64,000 bases of DNA from Lewinellaceae bacterium (GCA_020636025.1 JACJYQ010000006.1:186001-250000), one strand, 5' to 3'. Numbered from the stretch's first letter, positions 15,384 to 26,036 are shown. The notes: a model not told the origin generated them from the letters alone. Numbers and translations are program-made.

Positions 15384-17330
15384 CTATTGCTTTACCACTC
15401 GTGCACTCACCAAGCCCTCCTTGCCGAAATCCATCAGCAGGGTGTACATACCACCAGGAAGACTACTTAGATCCACTTGCTGTGCAGGTGTTTGCTGCGT
15501 GTGTACTGTACGACCCAGGGCATCCATTACCTGTACGGATTGAGCCGTTTGGCCTTCGAACATAACCAGGCCGTTTGTCGGGTTAGGATAGAGTTTCATA
15601 CCCATAGTGCTGATCTCTTTTGCAGCGCTGACACCCAGATTGGTTACTTCTAGGCAAAACTCACCCTTCTTACCGTTCCAACCATCTACCATCATGTAAT
15701 AGGTTACGCCAGGCAACGCGACAAATGTTACATCGATATTGTATAAATTTGCGTCTTCATCCTCAGTACAAGCAACCGGGGTCAGGCTGTTACAATCTCC
15801 GTTATAGATGGCTGCCTGCGTATCGCCTTCTGAAATATAATTAGTAGCAGTACACTCCACCGACCTGATCCTATACTGGTTCCCATCACCGGCAAAGCTG
15901 TACCAAATGGTATGCTGCAAACCATCGTTTTCAAAGAAACACTCATAACCGATTGCAGGATCGCCCGTGCTGTTATAATTAGTATTGTCGTAAAGCGTAG
16001 AAACCTGTGGGGTGTTCACCGGGCCACCTAGGAGGTTGTTGATGTTGTTGGCGCCAGTGCAGTCGTTGTCTGCGGAAGGAATTACAGTTGCTACGGCATC
16101 ATCAGAACCAGAACAGCCATTTGCATCAGTGTAAGTGTACGTAACAGTGTGCATTCCAAGCCCTGCTGCCATAGGATCAAACATGTTTCCAGGTAGCATA
16201 CCTGGTCCAGTATAAACCCCGCCGGCAGGGGTCCCATCATAAAATTGAATTATTCCTGCATCAATCGAGATTGAAGCATCATCGGGTGCGCTGACTATGG
16301 GAGGAGCTACTACTTCTAGTGTAGAAGTTGCCGTGCTCCCATTAGTTGCAGTATATGTAATGGTATAAATACCGGGGCCACCGGCGGTTGCCGGATCGAA
16401 GGTGAAGGTCTCGCCGTTTCCGTCATCGGTCACACCAAGGCCAGAATAGGTGCCGCCTGTGGGGGAGGCGCCGCCAAGGTTAGCGGGTATAGCGTTGGAG
16501 CAGACGGTAGGCAGGGTGGAAAAGATGGGCAGGGCGATTTCGAGTTTTGAAACTTTACCCGATCCTGATTCGGCGATATACATATTGAGTCCGTCAAACG
16601 TGACCAATCTTGCATCGCTCAATCCAGTTACAACATTTTCTAAAGTCGGACTGGTTTGATTGATGTCAATCCGGGATACATTGCTTGTGTGTGCGATGTA
16701 TAAAAAATTCCCATTGATGGTAACACCAGCAGGATTATTCAACCCACTGATTACCAATTCAGGGCTTGGGGTAGCAGCGTCCAAGTTTACTTTCGAAACT
16801 CTATTCCCCTGGAATTCAGCTATGTATAAGACATTGCTCTTGTTGATTATTCCCGAGGGGTAGTCCATGCCAGTTGCTACTGTTGTCGGCGTAGGATTAG
16901 CTTGAGTAATATTAATTTTTACGATGGTGCCACCAGATCCAGTTGTGATGAACATTTCGTCACCGATGATGATTAAATCAATTGCTTCTGTTTGTAAATC
17001 GATTACTTCTTCAGCCATTAATGGTGTTTGTGTCAAGTCTATTTTTGAAACTATACCTGAATTTAATTGGGTACAATATAAAATGTCCCCATCCAAGTAG
17101 AGGCCGGCAATTTTGGATAAACCAGACAACTCAGTATTCACTATTGGCATAGGCTGTGAGATGTCTATTTTCGATAATTCTCCACTAACATTTTCGGTTA
17201 TGTAAAGGTCGTTGCCATAAAGGGCCATATCAATCGGGAAATCGAGTCCTGTTGCGACATCCACCAACTGGGCCGAGGCCAGCCAGGCAGTACACGTGAA
17301 GATGAAAATGAGTGTTAGTTTTTTACACAT
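15384..17330 (-). CDS. Secreted beta-propeller protein with T9SS sorting domain
   Basis: The 648-residue protein has a signal peptide (MCKKLTLIFIFTCTAWLASAQ). Residues about 20-270 form NHL/SMP-30-like propeller repeats of about 42 residues, each with a GNDLYITE/GNFLYIAH-type strand and SKIDI/SKVNL. Two Ig-like stretches follow, with PTGGTYSGLGVTDDGNG and PAGGVYTGPGMLPGNMFDP. A Cys-containing domain comes next (DNDCTGANNINN ... GVTYYMMVDGWNG), similar to bacterial pre-peptidase-like beta domains. The end is a type A T9SS sorting domain (KLYPNPTNGLVMFEG ... LPGGMYTLLMDFG ... ARVVKQ). It is probably cell-surface or secreted; the ligand is unknown. It is a single-gene unit with its own terminator. 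Confidence 0.85.
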   Translation of the reverse strand: MCKKLTLIFIFTCTAWLASAQLVDVATGLDFPIDMALYGNDLYITENVSGELSKIDISQPMPIVNTELSGLSKIAGLYLDGDILYCTQLNSGIVSKIDLTQTPLMAEEVIDLQTEAIDLIIIGDEMFITTGSGGTIVKINITQANPTPTTVATGMDYPSGIINKSNVLYIAEFQGNRVSKVNLDAATPSPELVISGLNNPAGVTINGNFLYIAHTSNVSRIDINQTSPTLENVVTGLSDARLVTFDGLNMYIAESGSGKVSKLEIALPIFSTLPTVCSNAIPANLGGASPTGGTYSGLGVTDDGNGETFTFDPATAGGPGIYTITYTATNGSTATSTLEVVAPPIVSAPDDASISIDAGIIQFYDGTPAGGVYTGPGMLPGNMFDPMAAGLGMHTVTYTYTDANGCSGSDDAVATVIPSADNDCTGANNINNLLGGPVNTPQVSTLYDNTNYNSTGDPAIGYECFFENDGLQHTIWYSFAGDGNQYRIRSVECTATNYISEGDTQAAIYNGDCNSLTPVACTEDEDANLYNIDVTFVALPGVTYYMMVDGWNGKKGEFCLEVTNLGVSAAKEISTMGMKLYPNPTNGLVMFEGQTAQSVQVMDALGRTVHTQQTPAQQVDLSSLPGGMYTLLMDFGKEGLVSARVVKQ

Positions 17331-17481
17331 GATTGTTATGTTTTAAGTTAGAAATGATTGTTGGATAATTCGGGGTTGTAAATCGAACATTTATTTTGTA
17401 AAAAGATGAGTTTTTCAAATGCAAACCTTCTTATTCAAGCACTTCGTGGTTAGTCTTTGAGGCCTGTGGTAGCCACTCCTT

Positions 17482-17545
17482 CTCCGGATTGAAATCCGGA
17501 GTTAATAGATGCTGACTCTCCCTCTCTGAATTTCAATCCGGAGTT
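17482..17545. repeat. Palindrome CTCCGGATT-GA-AATCCGGAG and a partial second copy
   Basis: A 9-bp stem at 17482-17501 is followed by a second half-copy (GAATTTCAATCCGGAGTTAG) near 17527-17546. The region lies in the 383-bp gap between the T9SS genes at 15384 and 17714. Near 17611-17636 the gap also has GATCGCTCACTTTTACGTAGCC, similar to the flank of the GCGTTTGGTGTT repeat family. No gene was seen in this gap. Confidence 0.75.
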
Positions 17546-17660
17546 AGTAGATTTTGTATGCAGCAAGTGGCGTGTCCAAATGGGTGCCTGGAACAACCGG
17601 CAATACGGAGTGAAAAATGATCGCTCACTTTTACGTAGCCATTGTTGTTACTGGCTTTTT

Positions 17661-17687
17661 GAGGGGGTGACTTGGAGTCACCCCCTC
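17661..17687. repeat. Palindrome GAGGGGGTGACT-TGG-AGTCACCCCCTC
   Basis: A perfect 12-bp stem with a 3-base loop lies 26 bp after the stop codon of the giant T9SS protein. It shares the core GGGTGACT-N3-AGTCACCC with the hairpin after mnmG at 12361. Confidence 0.9.
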
Positions 17688-17713
17688 AATGAAAGCGCAA
17701 CAACTCTAAATCA

Positions 17714-20700
17714 TTACCTTTTAATTACTTTTCGAACCAGCACCCCATCACTTGTCTCCATACGCACGAAGTAGATGCCCGGCTGCACCGACCCGGCATG
17801 CCAGGTCATGGTATTGACGCCGGAAGCAGTCAGTACTTTTTGTTCGAGTATCAGGCGACCGGTCACATCCGTGATGGTCAAACGGGCATCCTGAGCTCGA
17901 TCGCTGCGGAACCAGATGGTGGTCATATCGCTGAACGGATTCGGCTGAACCTGTAGAGACATGGCCGAAGCCGGTTCCGTCGTACCTACAGACCCAAGCG
18001 TAAACGGTACCGGATCCTGTATCGCACCAAAATGCTGGTTGCTGGCAAAACCCAGTTGCTCATTCAGGTTGTACACCAGACCATCCGAGCTGTCATAGAG
18101 CTTGAAAGTCATTTGTTCCCCTGTAGTATTTGCATACATGGTCAGGAAAAACAGGTGTGCTCCCAATGGTGCTACATAAACCGCTTGCGCCGAACCGCGA
18201 ACCTCATCACCTGCAAAGGCACCGAGTTCCATGGTGCCCGTGGTACCATTGCCACTGGAGTCGGCCAGCATACCGATCAGGGTCATGCTGTACTCAAACT
18301 CGGATGGGTTCAGCATCCAGTAGGATTGTACCGGTGTGTTGGGTTCGCCACGCAAACCATCCAAATCACCTTGTAACCGTTGGTTAACCGGTGGCGGGTA
18401 GATCAGAGTACTCGTGTCTGAAACGCGAAGCTGATAGCCATGAGGCGGCGCCATAAATTTGAGATTGCCCACCCATCCGTCATCAGGGTTGAGGTACTGT
18501 GCAAAGGAAGTTTGCCCTTTGATAAGGTCGCCATTTTGGGCCTTTACAGATTCCAGCGCCACGTTAACCGGCAAGGCGTAGTTCGGGATGTACCCGATCC
18601 AGTTCCATCCTGCATTAAGCGGGATGCCTGTTGTGGCCGGATCGATCAAATAACCGGTCATACGCAGCACATCGTCGTCATCACTGACATACATGTACAT
18701 GCTGGTATTATTCAGGCCTGCAAGAGAGCCTATCCAGGTGAAAAAGTCATAATCAAAAAGAGCAAAATTCGTTTGATCCCGAATATACAAAGGGTAATTG
18801 GCGGAAGATAGCGCTGCTTCCAGAGTGGTATCCTGGAACGCCAAATTAAACGACAGCCAATTCCAGCCAAATCCGATCGGGATTTCCCGCAAAACCAAAC
18901 TATTGGTGTGAATGATCTGAGGATTATCCGGGATTCCGATCACATGATCCTGTTCAAAAGCGAAATATTCCTGAACCTCGCCATAGCGCAAACAAGCCGA
19001 TGCGTCCCATACCTCCAGATAAATGGGTGCAAACGTATCTAACAGAGTACCGTACACAGTGAGGTAAGCCAGATACTTATCCACCTGCGGCACGTATTCA
19101 ACATGAGCACGACCACGTAGTTCGCCGTCGATGTATGCCGCAACAATATCTTCTACGTCTGTCGATGTCTCTCCTTCAACATTCACTTCCAGCACTAAAT
19201 TCATGGAGTTTTCATACAAACCGGCGTATAGCTGCCAGTCTGGAGGACGACACACCACGCGTACACCAAAAGGCAGGCGCTCATCGCCACCCATGAAGAA
19301 TGGATTTTGCCCGCTCACTGTGTGCAAGGTGATCGAATCAGACCAATGGCCGAAGGCTAGCGAAGAATCAACCTGGAATTGGATGTCGCGGATCTCATTA
19401 GCTGCCAACACCCCTGTGTCTGGCACCACACGCACCCAGTTTGGCAGGTCTTTGATCTTGAACGGCACGGGATAACCGCCCCGGTTGTCAATCTGGGCAA
19501 TTACCGTTTGGGTGTTGTCCTCAAATTTGGTCATCCCGATGCTGTCGGTGAGCCAGGCCAGTTCGTTGCGGTCTACGTAAAACTCCCAAATACCATGGTT
19601 GATCTTTGTACCATCAAATACGTTTCCAACCAAATCCTCAATCCCGTGCAATTCTGCCCTCAGAATCCTGTTTTCATAAGACTTGAAATCTGAAGAAGTC
19701 GGGTACAGTTCAATTTTATTTTCGTAACAACCAAAATCAACTGCAATCGGGTCATCAGTCGTTGCGTCGAACAACAGAATCTTAAAGTTAAGCGCTGCCC
19801 CAGAATTTGAGTACAACTTGGCACAATTCACTTCCTGATTGAAGGTAAAGGAAATTTCATCGCCCACGTGATACACCCCATCACTAGGCTCAGGCAAACC
19901 GGTGAGCTTTGGCGGCTCACGATCGATCCGACCCTTTATGACCTCTGAAAAACCGGGTTTATCCGAAGCATCGCCGGTGCAGACAGCCACAGCACGGATT
20001 TCGTATGCACCGTCAGCCAAGCCGGTTGTCGGCCAGAAAAACTGGGTAAAGCCGGGTTGAAGCAACGAATCCTGACTTGAGGGGCCTTGGCCCGACCAGT
20101 TTGGGTTGAAGCGCTCGGCAAGGCCCGAGATGTTGATCCAGGCGCCATTTCCATTGGATTGGCGATACTGCAAACGGATCAACTGAAATTCCGTTTCACT
20201 GGTGTCGTAGCGCGATACGGTAATGCGCATGGTATCATCCGAACCCGGCGTGAGTGGGTTAGGGAAGACAACCCAATCCTGCTCCGGCACATTGATATCC
20301 ACCTCACTGCAAGGGCGGATAAAATGTGCCCCCAGGAACAGCCGCGAGAAATAAACTGAATCGGGCGCTGTTCCGAGCGACAAGTCTGCCTCGTATTCGC
20401 ACTGGGAGTACAGCGCAATTTGCAAGCTGTCGTAATCATATTCCAGCGGTCCACGCTCAATGGTTAGTGTAATGGGCGTGGATTCTCCATGAGGCAAAAA
20501 ATATTGAATGCCATTGCCGTTGAGTATCGTTCCGTTCACCCGAATAATCGCGCCGTGCGGGTTGCTGCCCGGAATTGAAGACAAAGTATAAGTCATATCT
20601 TCATTGGTAGCGCTGATATTGCCAAGCTCAAGTTCGAACACCGCCACTTCGTTTGCCAGGATGTTTTCGGCGATGTATCCGGTGCCGGGTGCCAACTGTA

Positions 20701-23700
20701 AGTTAGGCCATTCTCGGTGTGCAGTTCCTGCCTCCCAGGGACAAGACGATTGCCCCGAGAAAAGTTTAAACACCGGGGTTTTGTATACCGAATCCATCAA
20801 CACGTCCACGCTGAAAGCATCATTGGCGTCATCGTCGGCAAGCACAAAGCCGGTGGTAATACCACGTGAAATTTCTGTCCCGGTTCCGTCGAGGCTGAGA
20901 GAACTATTCGAGATATCAACTACCGCCTGAACACCGAATTCCTGAAATTGAAATCCGATATGCGAAAGCGATGAAAAGTCAAGTCCCCCTCCCGAGGCGC
21001 TCGAATTTGAACTGGTGGTATCGCTCGTTTCCGAGAACTCCAGGCTTGTGGTAGCATCGAAAGAAATATGCCTCCGGTATTTGGCTTTCTCTTTTAATGC
21101 TTTGTTATGTTCCAAAATATTTGTCCAGAGCGTATCGGATTGCAGGCTCTGTTGCCTAATTGAGTCAGGAGCCAGGGGATCCGAAGCGACTAGTTGCAGG
21201 TATGGTTGCAGGTAGTTTGTGATGTACGTCTGAGAATACACAAAGGTGGTCGGTTGATTCCCCGGTTCTACTTCAATTACGGTTTTCACATTGGCTGTGC
21301 ACATTGTGTCGTTGAAGGACACTTTGTCAGCAAGACCGAACTTAATATCCTGCGCCACCCCCATGTACAAGTCGGCATCCTCACCAACATAATCACTGCC
21401 ATCGCTGGTCGCTATCCTGGAGGAGAAGCTCACACAAGTCTGCATCGAGTTGTCTTGCTGATTAACCAGGGTTTTTACCAACGATAATTCAGTATCGAAG
21501 ATCGGGCCGGAATTTTCAATTACCCCAACGCCCAACGGAGCTGCCACAATAGTTACATCACCACCAAGATGAAACTCCACTCCTCCTCCAAGACCGGTAT
21601 TGTCCTCCGAAACAAAGGTGGTGGTATGACATACTGACGAATCCCGTTCGAAGTAGGAATAACTACCGTCACCGGGTGGGTCGCGCAGAATTAGGGAAGG
21701 GATCTCGGGCAATAAGGTGGTAAAAGTGCTTCCCTTTTGCAGGATACCTGTCACGATCGCCTGCTTTAAAAGGCTACCCGACCGACCAGCCAGAGATGTA
21801 CCAATAACCTGCAAGGTTTTCAAATACGGCGGCGAAGGGTTTGGTCCTCCAACCCGGAACTGATACTTCAAAGTGCCACTGGACATGGTCGTATCGAAAT
21901 TCATATCAGCAAATCCGTTGAGAATTTCGAAACTTGCAGTATCCAGGTAACAAATACCATTATCAGTAGTATCCATGCCGGAAATAACGAGCTCATATTG
22001 TTCTTTCAACCTGATGTTCAAGGTCACTGTCTGTGATTGATCCAGAACAATTTCCTGACAATTGAAGGGCCCTCCCAATGGATCAAGGCCGCTGGCGATT
22101 TCCACCTGTGGCGGTGCGAAGTAGATAAAATCAACAACGGTATCTTGCTTGGTCAAGTCCAGCGTATGACCTCCCTGTGTTTGAAAAGCCGCTTTGATAT
22201 CCGGATTAGAGTGTTCGGTGATGGCTATTGTCATGCCGTCCAGCGGCGGTATGTTTTCGAAAGCATACTTACCATCCTGAGTCATCAGCGTCATTTGACG
22301 CTCCAGACAACCATCGGCAGAACTGATTTTTACCGTACACACCGTACCCTGTCCCATACCGGCTGGTGCCTTGATAATCGACTTTTTACAGTTTCCTCCA
22401 GCAATTTGGCCGCTCACGGTGCGTGTGGTTATGTCATTGAACAAGATACCTGCAATAGGACTGACCACGTTGATCACTTCCCAAAAAGCCGGTATGAAGT
22501 TGTGATCTTCAAATTTAGGTGTCAATCGTCCCGAAAATCCGGGATCGAAGTCGATGACAAATTTTCCGGTGGAGTCGGTGAAAATCTTTGGAGAGAAGGA
22601 CGCGCCGTTTACCAGGATCTCCACGTTTTTAGCAAAACAATCGCTGTCTTTATATCGAACAAATCCCTGTACCGGGACTGTAGAACGGTCGGTAAAATCC
22701 ACTGCATCCACCGAGGTGACACTGGGATTCAGCGTCACCTGACGGGTGGCAGGTGTAAACTCGTGTGGGGTAACTTTTTGCCGGGTAGCAAAAGCCGACC
22801 AGGCAGCACCGTGGTTCGTGCCGTCGTGCAAAAGTACCGAGCCGACGTTGTGAAGAAAGTTTCCGCTGCCTTCATCCAGAGGGAAATATACCCGCAAGCC
22901 TTTTGCCTGCATATCGCGGCCATTCTGTACATGATCGAGTATAGTGCTCACGCTCAGCGTTGTGTCGTAAAAAGCCACTTCATCAATAAGGCCGTCGAAA
23001 TAATCGGTCTGGCCATTGCCACCGTCCGGGCGGGCGCCGAGCACCCAGGTCTGGGTAGTATCCGACCAGTTTCCACTGATTCCATTAAATGTATGCGGGC
23101 TACCTGAGGCTACACCGTTCTTGTAAGTGGTAATGATCCTGTCGGTTCCACTGGTATCGATGGTGACAGCCAGGTGCTGGTAACCCAAATTCAGAGTATC
23201 GAATTTATGTTCCTGGCCATTCAGGTATACAAGTACATCTTTTTTAGAGCCGTTTTGGCGCAGAAACAGACGAAACTCATTGGTTCCCCATTTTTTAGCC
23301 AACAGGCATTGGTCTCCGCTCAGATCAGTGCTGTTTGCCCAAATTTCCAGCGTCGCCTTTGGCGTCAGAGAAAAATCGGGCAAAGTCGCATAATCCTGCT
23401 CATCTGGCACAAATTGCAGCGCCCTATGCAAATAGAAGTTTTTCATCGGCTTCGCCAGGAATGTTGTACCAGTGCCGTAGCTCGCCGACTCGATGCGGTA
23501 GAAACCTTCCTCATTTGTTTTGCCCATGGTACGCACATTCGGCCTTTCAGCATCAAAGCGAGCCCCGCAGAAAAACAGTTTATTCCGATGCAGCACATCA
23601 AATGAGCCAGTGCCGAGTTCTTCGTCCATTTTCCAATAATATTTCAAATCGGGGGTTAATGAGGAGGCAGTGCCCATCATCACTTCGCCGAGATCAAGTT

Positions 23701-24778
23701 CGTTGAGATGCCGGTGATAAATACGCAATTCATCGATCATTCCTTCCCAGGTTCCGGAAACCATGGTGCTGGCGCCAAGGCGCAATTTCTCGACTGTAGT
23801 AAGTGCGCTTAATTTAACCATACCAGTCAAGTTGCCATCAATGTAAAGCCGACCTTTGTTGTCTGCATCCACCGCAAGGGAGACGTGGTGCCAGTCGTTT
23901 TTAGTGCTGTCTGGGAACTGGCCACTGAGCAGGGCTGCGCCATTAGCTGTTTGAACCACCTCGATGCCTTCGTGCCCGCTTGCGCTTTCGATTGGCCTTA
24001 CATAAAACTGGCTATCTAAACTTAACAAAGCTGCGTTAGCTTCGGCATTGGATGTTTTGACCCAAAAGGTCAATGACCAGGCGGTATTGCTGGCCGGGAT
24101 AAGGGGTGTCGTCGTATCAGCTTTGGCGAAAGCGCCGGCTCCCGCATCAAAGCCTGCCGAAAAGCCCTGAAGTGGGGTGAGCGCTACAAAAGCATTGGGT
24201 ACGGGTTGCCCGCTTGGTGTTTGCACCCAACCTGTAACAACCCCGTCGGGTACCTGGAAACCGATTGCGGATCCACGTTGGCCTTCGCCGAATTCGTTAA
24301 TGCCAAGCACTTCGTAGGTATATGGACGTCCTGCGATGACATTGAAGTCATTGTAGTTGAGGGTTTTACTATCCAGAAGAGCCATAAACACTCCGTCGCG
24401 ATACAACTTGAATCCTTCTGTTGGTGGCGCGCTAAGCGGATCAACCCGCCAGGTCACCTGGATGCGGTCGAGCAATTCGCCCTGCGTGGCAGATACGATC
24501 GGCCTTAGGGGCGGAATCTGGAAAATAGTCCAGAAGCCAAGCTGGGAGTTGTGGGATTGAGAAACAGTATTACCAATAGTCGTTTGCCCAATGGACATAC
24601 TCGAGCGATTGCGGATGGAATAGGCGTCGGTTACGGCGCCATAGTCGATGATGACCTGCCCCTGGGTGATGGGTTCGTCCACGGCAGTGCATTCGATGGC
24701 CTGCTGCTGGGCGAAGACCGGACTGAACCAGACACTGCAGCACAGAAGTATGGGAAAAATTATGATTCGTTTATCCAT
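17714..24778 (-). CDS. Giant secreted LamG-domain protein with T9SS sorting domain
   Basis: The protein has about 2354 residues. I start it at the ATG at 24778 (MDKRIIIFPILLCCSVWFSPVFAQ), because the in-frame codon at 24784 is TTG. After the signal peptide come a fibronectin-like region (about 95-165) and two concanavalin/LamG-like domains. The first contains SLTFWVKTSNAEAN and GMIDELRIYHRHL; the second contains ATLEIWANSTDLSGD and GLIDEVAFYDTTLS. Carboxypeptidase-regulatory/CNA-B-like segments follow, one of them around STVPVQGFVRYKDSDCFAKN. A very long middle part has no family I recognise. A repeated segment near the end contains AGWNWIGYIPN and GWNWLSFNLAF. The end is a type A T9SS domain (VQPNPFSDMTTIWFRSD ... 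PGIYFVRMETSDGVLVRKVIKR). It is probably a surface adhesin or glycan-binding protein. A tail-collar-like gene lies 43 bp upstream and may share its transcript. Confidence 0.85.
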   Translation of the reverse strand: MDKRIIIFPILLCCSVWFSPVFAQQQAIECTAVDEPITQGQVIIDYGAVTDAYSIRNRSSMSIGQTTIGNTVSQSHNSQLGFWTIFQIPPLRPIVSATQGELLDRIQVTWRVDPLSAPPTEGFKLYRDGVFMALLDSKTLNYNDFNVIAGRPYTYEVLGINEFGEGQRGSAIGFQVPDGVVTGWVQTPSGQPVPNAFVALTPLQGFSAGFDAGAGAFAKADTTTPLIPASNTAWSLTFWVKTSNAEANAALLSLDSQFYVRPIESASGHEGIEVVQTANGAALLSGQFPDSTKNDWHHVSLAVDADNKGRLYIDGNLTGMVKLSALTTVEKLRLGASTMVSGTWEGMIDELRIYHRHLNELDLGEVMMGTASSLTPDLKYYWKMDEELGTGSFDVLHRNKLFFCGARFDAERPNVRTMGKTNEEGFYRIESASYGTGTTFLAKPMKNFYLHRALQFVPDEQDYATLPDFSLTPKATLEIWANSTDLSGDQCLLAKKWGTNEFRLFLRQNGSKKDVLVYLNGQEHKFDTLNLGYQHLAVTIDTSGTDRIITTYKNGVASGSPHTFNGISGNWSDTTQTWVLGARPDGGNGQTDYFDGLIDEVAFYDTTLSVSTILDHVQNGRDMQAKGLRVYFPLDEGSGNFLHNVGSVLLHDGTNHGAAWSAFATRQKVTPHEFTPATRQVTLNPSVTSVDAVDFTDRSTVPVQGFVRYKDSDCFAKNVEILVNGASFSPKIFTDSTGKFVIDFDPGFSGRLTPKFEDHNFIPAFWEVINVVSPIAGILFNDITTRTVSGQIAGGNCKKSIIKAPAGMGQGTVCTVKISSADGCLERQMTLMTQDGKYAFENIPPLDGMTIAITEHSNPDIKAAFQTQGGHTLDLTKQDTVVDFIYFAPPQVEIASGLDPLGGPFNCQEIVLDQSQTVTLNIRLKEQYELVISGMDTTDNGICYLDTASFEILNGFADMNFDTTMSSGTLKYQFRVGGPNPSPPYLKTLQVIGTSLAGRSGSLLKQAIVTGILQKGSTFTTLLPEIPSLILRDPPGDGSYSYFERDSSVCHTTTFVSEDNTGLGGGVEFHLGGDVTIVAAPLGVGVIENSGPIFDTELSLVKTLVNQQDNSMQTCVSFSSRIATSDGSDYVGEDADLYMGVAQDIKFGLADKVSFNDTMCTANVKTVIEVEPGNQPTTFVYSQTYITNYLQPYLQLVASDPLAPDSIRQQSLQSDTLWTNILEHNKALKEKAKYRRHISFDATTSLEFSETSDTTSSNSSASGGGLDFSSLSHIGFQFQEFGVQAVVDISNSSLSLDGTGTEISRGITTGFVLADDDANDAFSVDVLMDSVYKTPVFKLFSGQSSCPWEAGTAHREWPNLQLAPGTGYIAENILANEVAVFELELGNISATNEDMTYTLSSIPGSNPHGAIIRVNGTILNGNGIQYFLPHGESTPITLTIERGPLEYDYDSLQIALYSQCEYEADLSLGTAPDSVYFSRLFLGAHFIRPCSEVDINVPEQDWVVFPNPLTPGSDDTMRITVSRYDTSETEFQLIRLQYRQSNGNGAWINISGLAERFNPNWSGQGPSSQDSLLQPGFTQFFWPTTGLADGAYEIRAVAVCTGDASDKPGFSEVIKGRIDREPPKLTGLPEPSDGVYHVGDEISFTFNQEVNCAKLYSNSGAALNFKILLFDATTDDPIAVDFGCYENKIELYPTSSDFKSYENRILRAELHGIEDLVGNVFDGTKINHGIWEFYVDRNELAWLTDSIGMTKFEDNTQTVIAQIDNRGGYPVPFKIKDLPNWVRVVPDTGVLAANEIRDIQFQVDSSLAFGHWSDSITLHTVSGQNPFFMGGDERLPFGVRVVCRPPDWQLYAGLYENSMNLVLEVNVEGETSTDVEDIVAAYIDGELRGRAHVEYVPQVDKYLAYLTVYGTLLDTFAPIYLEVWDASACLRYGEVQEYFAFEQDHVIGIPDNPQIIHTNSLVLREIPIGFGWNWLSFNLAFQDTTLEAALSSANYPLYIRDQTNFALFDYDFFTWIGSLAGLNNTSMYMYVSDDDDVLRMTGYLIDPATTGIPLNAGWNWIGYIPNYALPVNVALESVKAQNGDLIKGQTSFAQYLNPDDGWVGNLKFMAPPHGYQLRVSDTSTLIYPPPVNQRLQGDLDGLRGEPNTPVQSYWMLNPSEFEYSMTLIGMLADSSGNGTTGTMELGAFAGDEVRGSAQAVYVAPLGAHLFFLTMYANTTGEQMTFKLYDSSDGLVYNLNEQLGFASNQHFGAIQDPVPFTLGSVGTTEPASAMSLQVQPNPFSDMTTIWFRSDRAQDARLTITDVTGRLILEQKVLTASGVNTMTWHAGSVQPGIYFVRMETSDGVLVRKVIKR

Positions 24779-24821
24779 GATCAATTGATGTTTTAGTTTT
24801 TAAACAATGATGAAAACTCCG

Positions 24822-25739
24822 TCAATCGACTCGGATGTAGATCCATAGGTTGATGTTTTTGGGGCGGGTTTCCAGATGGCCGGTGGCATTAATTGTGTGT
24901 GAGTGTTCGCCTTCCATAGAAACAGAACCTCCATGCATTGTAATATCTACTCCAACATTTGTTTTTTGTGTCCAATCATCTTCTGAGCCTCCATCTCCAG
25001 AATCATCATCGTCATGGCCTAGGGTAATTTTATGGCTGTGTTTACCGTCTTTTGACATAGTATGCGCATGTGATTTCAACGAATCTGCCTGTATCGTGGC
25101 AATTGGAGAGTTTGAATTCCTGTCCGGATCATGGTTGGCGCCTCCGGAAAATTCCTGTGCTCGGATAAACAGACCTCCGGCATCCGGAATAGTTGAAATT
25201 CCGTGCTTCTTGAATAATTCATATTGTGTAATAGGGCGTCCGTCCATGGGCACCCAACAGGGGCCATTTACTTCGGCAAATTTGGTGGGTTCCAGGATAG
25301 AGTATTTCACATCACCCACAGCACCTGAACAAACAACCTTCTGTGCTACAGCCACGGAAAAGGCATAAGGCGCATAGGAGAATTCGGTGCGCGGGACGAG
25401 TTCGTAGTTGCCAATTTTTACCCCTAGATACAGAGTGCTGTCAAAATGTGCAGCCACAAGAGGAGTATTGCTGCCGAGGTAATAATTGTACACCCCGCCC
25501 ACTACTTCTACAGTGGCAGGATCAGACCAAAGGGCTGTACCACCTGTTTCCTGGTTGTAGAGGTTAAAAACAACGTCGTAATTGCCATCGTCAACGGTAG
25601 CGCCGCTGGAGGATTTCAGGGTACCCTGTACACTGATCCGCGGGCTTTGCGCATGCAGAGGTGCTGCGAATAAAAAAGCCAGCGCCATCAAGGCAATAGA
25701 CAAAAGGGTTGAGTTGTGTAAAATTGATTGATTCTTCAT
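24822..25739 (-). CDS. Secreted protein with phage tail-collar-like C-terminal domain
   Basis: The 305-residue protein starts at the ATG at 25739 (MKNQSILHNSTLLSIALMALAFLFAAPLHAQ, a signal peptide). The N-terminal part (RISVQGTLKSSSGATVDDGNYDVVFNLYN ... GVKIGNYELVPRTEFSYAPYAFS) is a domain common in secreted Bacteroidota proteins. The C-terminal part resembles tail-collar/receptor-tip domains: WVPMDGRPITQYELFKK, GGLFIRAQEFSGG, the His-rich HAHTMSKDGKHSHKI and HSHTINATG, and a final ETRPKNINLWIYIRVD. The His clusters are those that bind metal in such fibre tips. There is no T9SS domain. It lies between the giant LamG protein and the hybrid regulator, so a surface or adhesion role is likely. 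Confidence 0.75.
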   Translation of the reverse strand: MKNQSILHNSTLLSIALMALAFLFAAPLHAQSPRISVQGTLKSSSGATVDDGNYDVVFNLYNQETGGTALWSDPATVEVVGGVYNYYLGSNTPLVAAHFDSTLYLGVKIGNYELVPRTEFSYAPYAFSVAVAQKVVCSGAVGDVKYSILEPTKFAEVNGPCWVPMDGRPITQYELFKKHGISTIPDAGGLFIRAQEFSGGANHDPDRNSNSPIATIQADSLKSHAHTMSKDGKHSHKITLGHDDDDSGDGGSEDDWTQKTNVGVDITMHGGSVSMEGEHSHTINATGHLETRPKNINLWIYIRVD

Positions 25740-26036
25740 AAAAAATGATTTAGAGTTGAACAAATGCCTGTGATTGAGCGGCGTTTTATTGAATAGTAAT
25801 AGTTAGCCTGTGCACCACAACTATGCAGTGCAGCGGTAGTATTCGTTGAATATGCGGCAGGGAATTCCCAGCCTGACCAAGAAGGTAAATTGGATTAGGG
25901 TAATGGAAGGGTTGGAAGCAATCGACTTTCAGAGAGAATGATGGCACAAAATTGCATCCCCTCAGTGGGCAAAATCCGTCAATCTTGTAGCATTTTCCGT
26001 CAAAATGAGGGTAAAAGCAGCAAAACCAAGGCAAAA

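Noticed and set aside
22037..23107. A 356-codon plus-strand open frame inside the giant LamG gene
   Set aside because: It is opposite a frame with a signal peptide, recognisable domains and a T9SS domain; its translation has no domain or normal composition.
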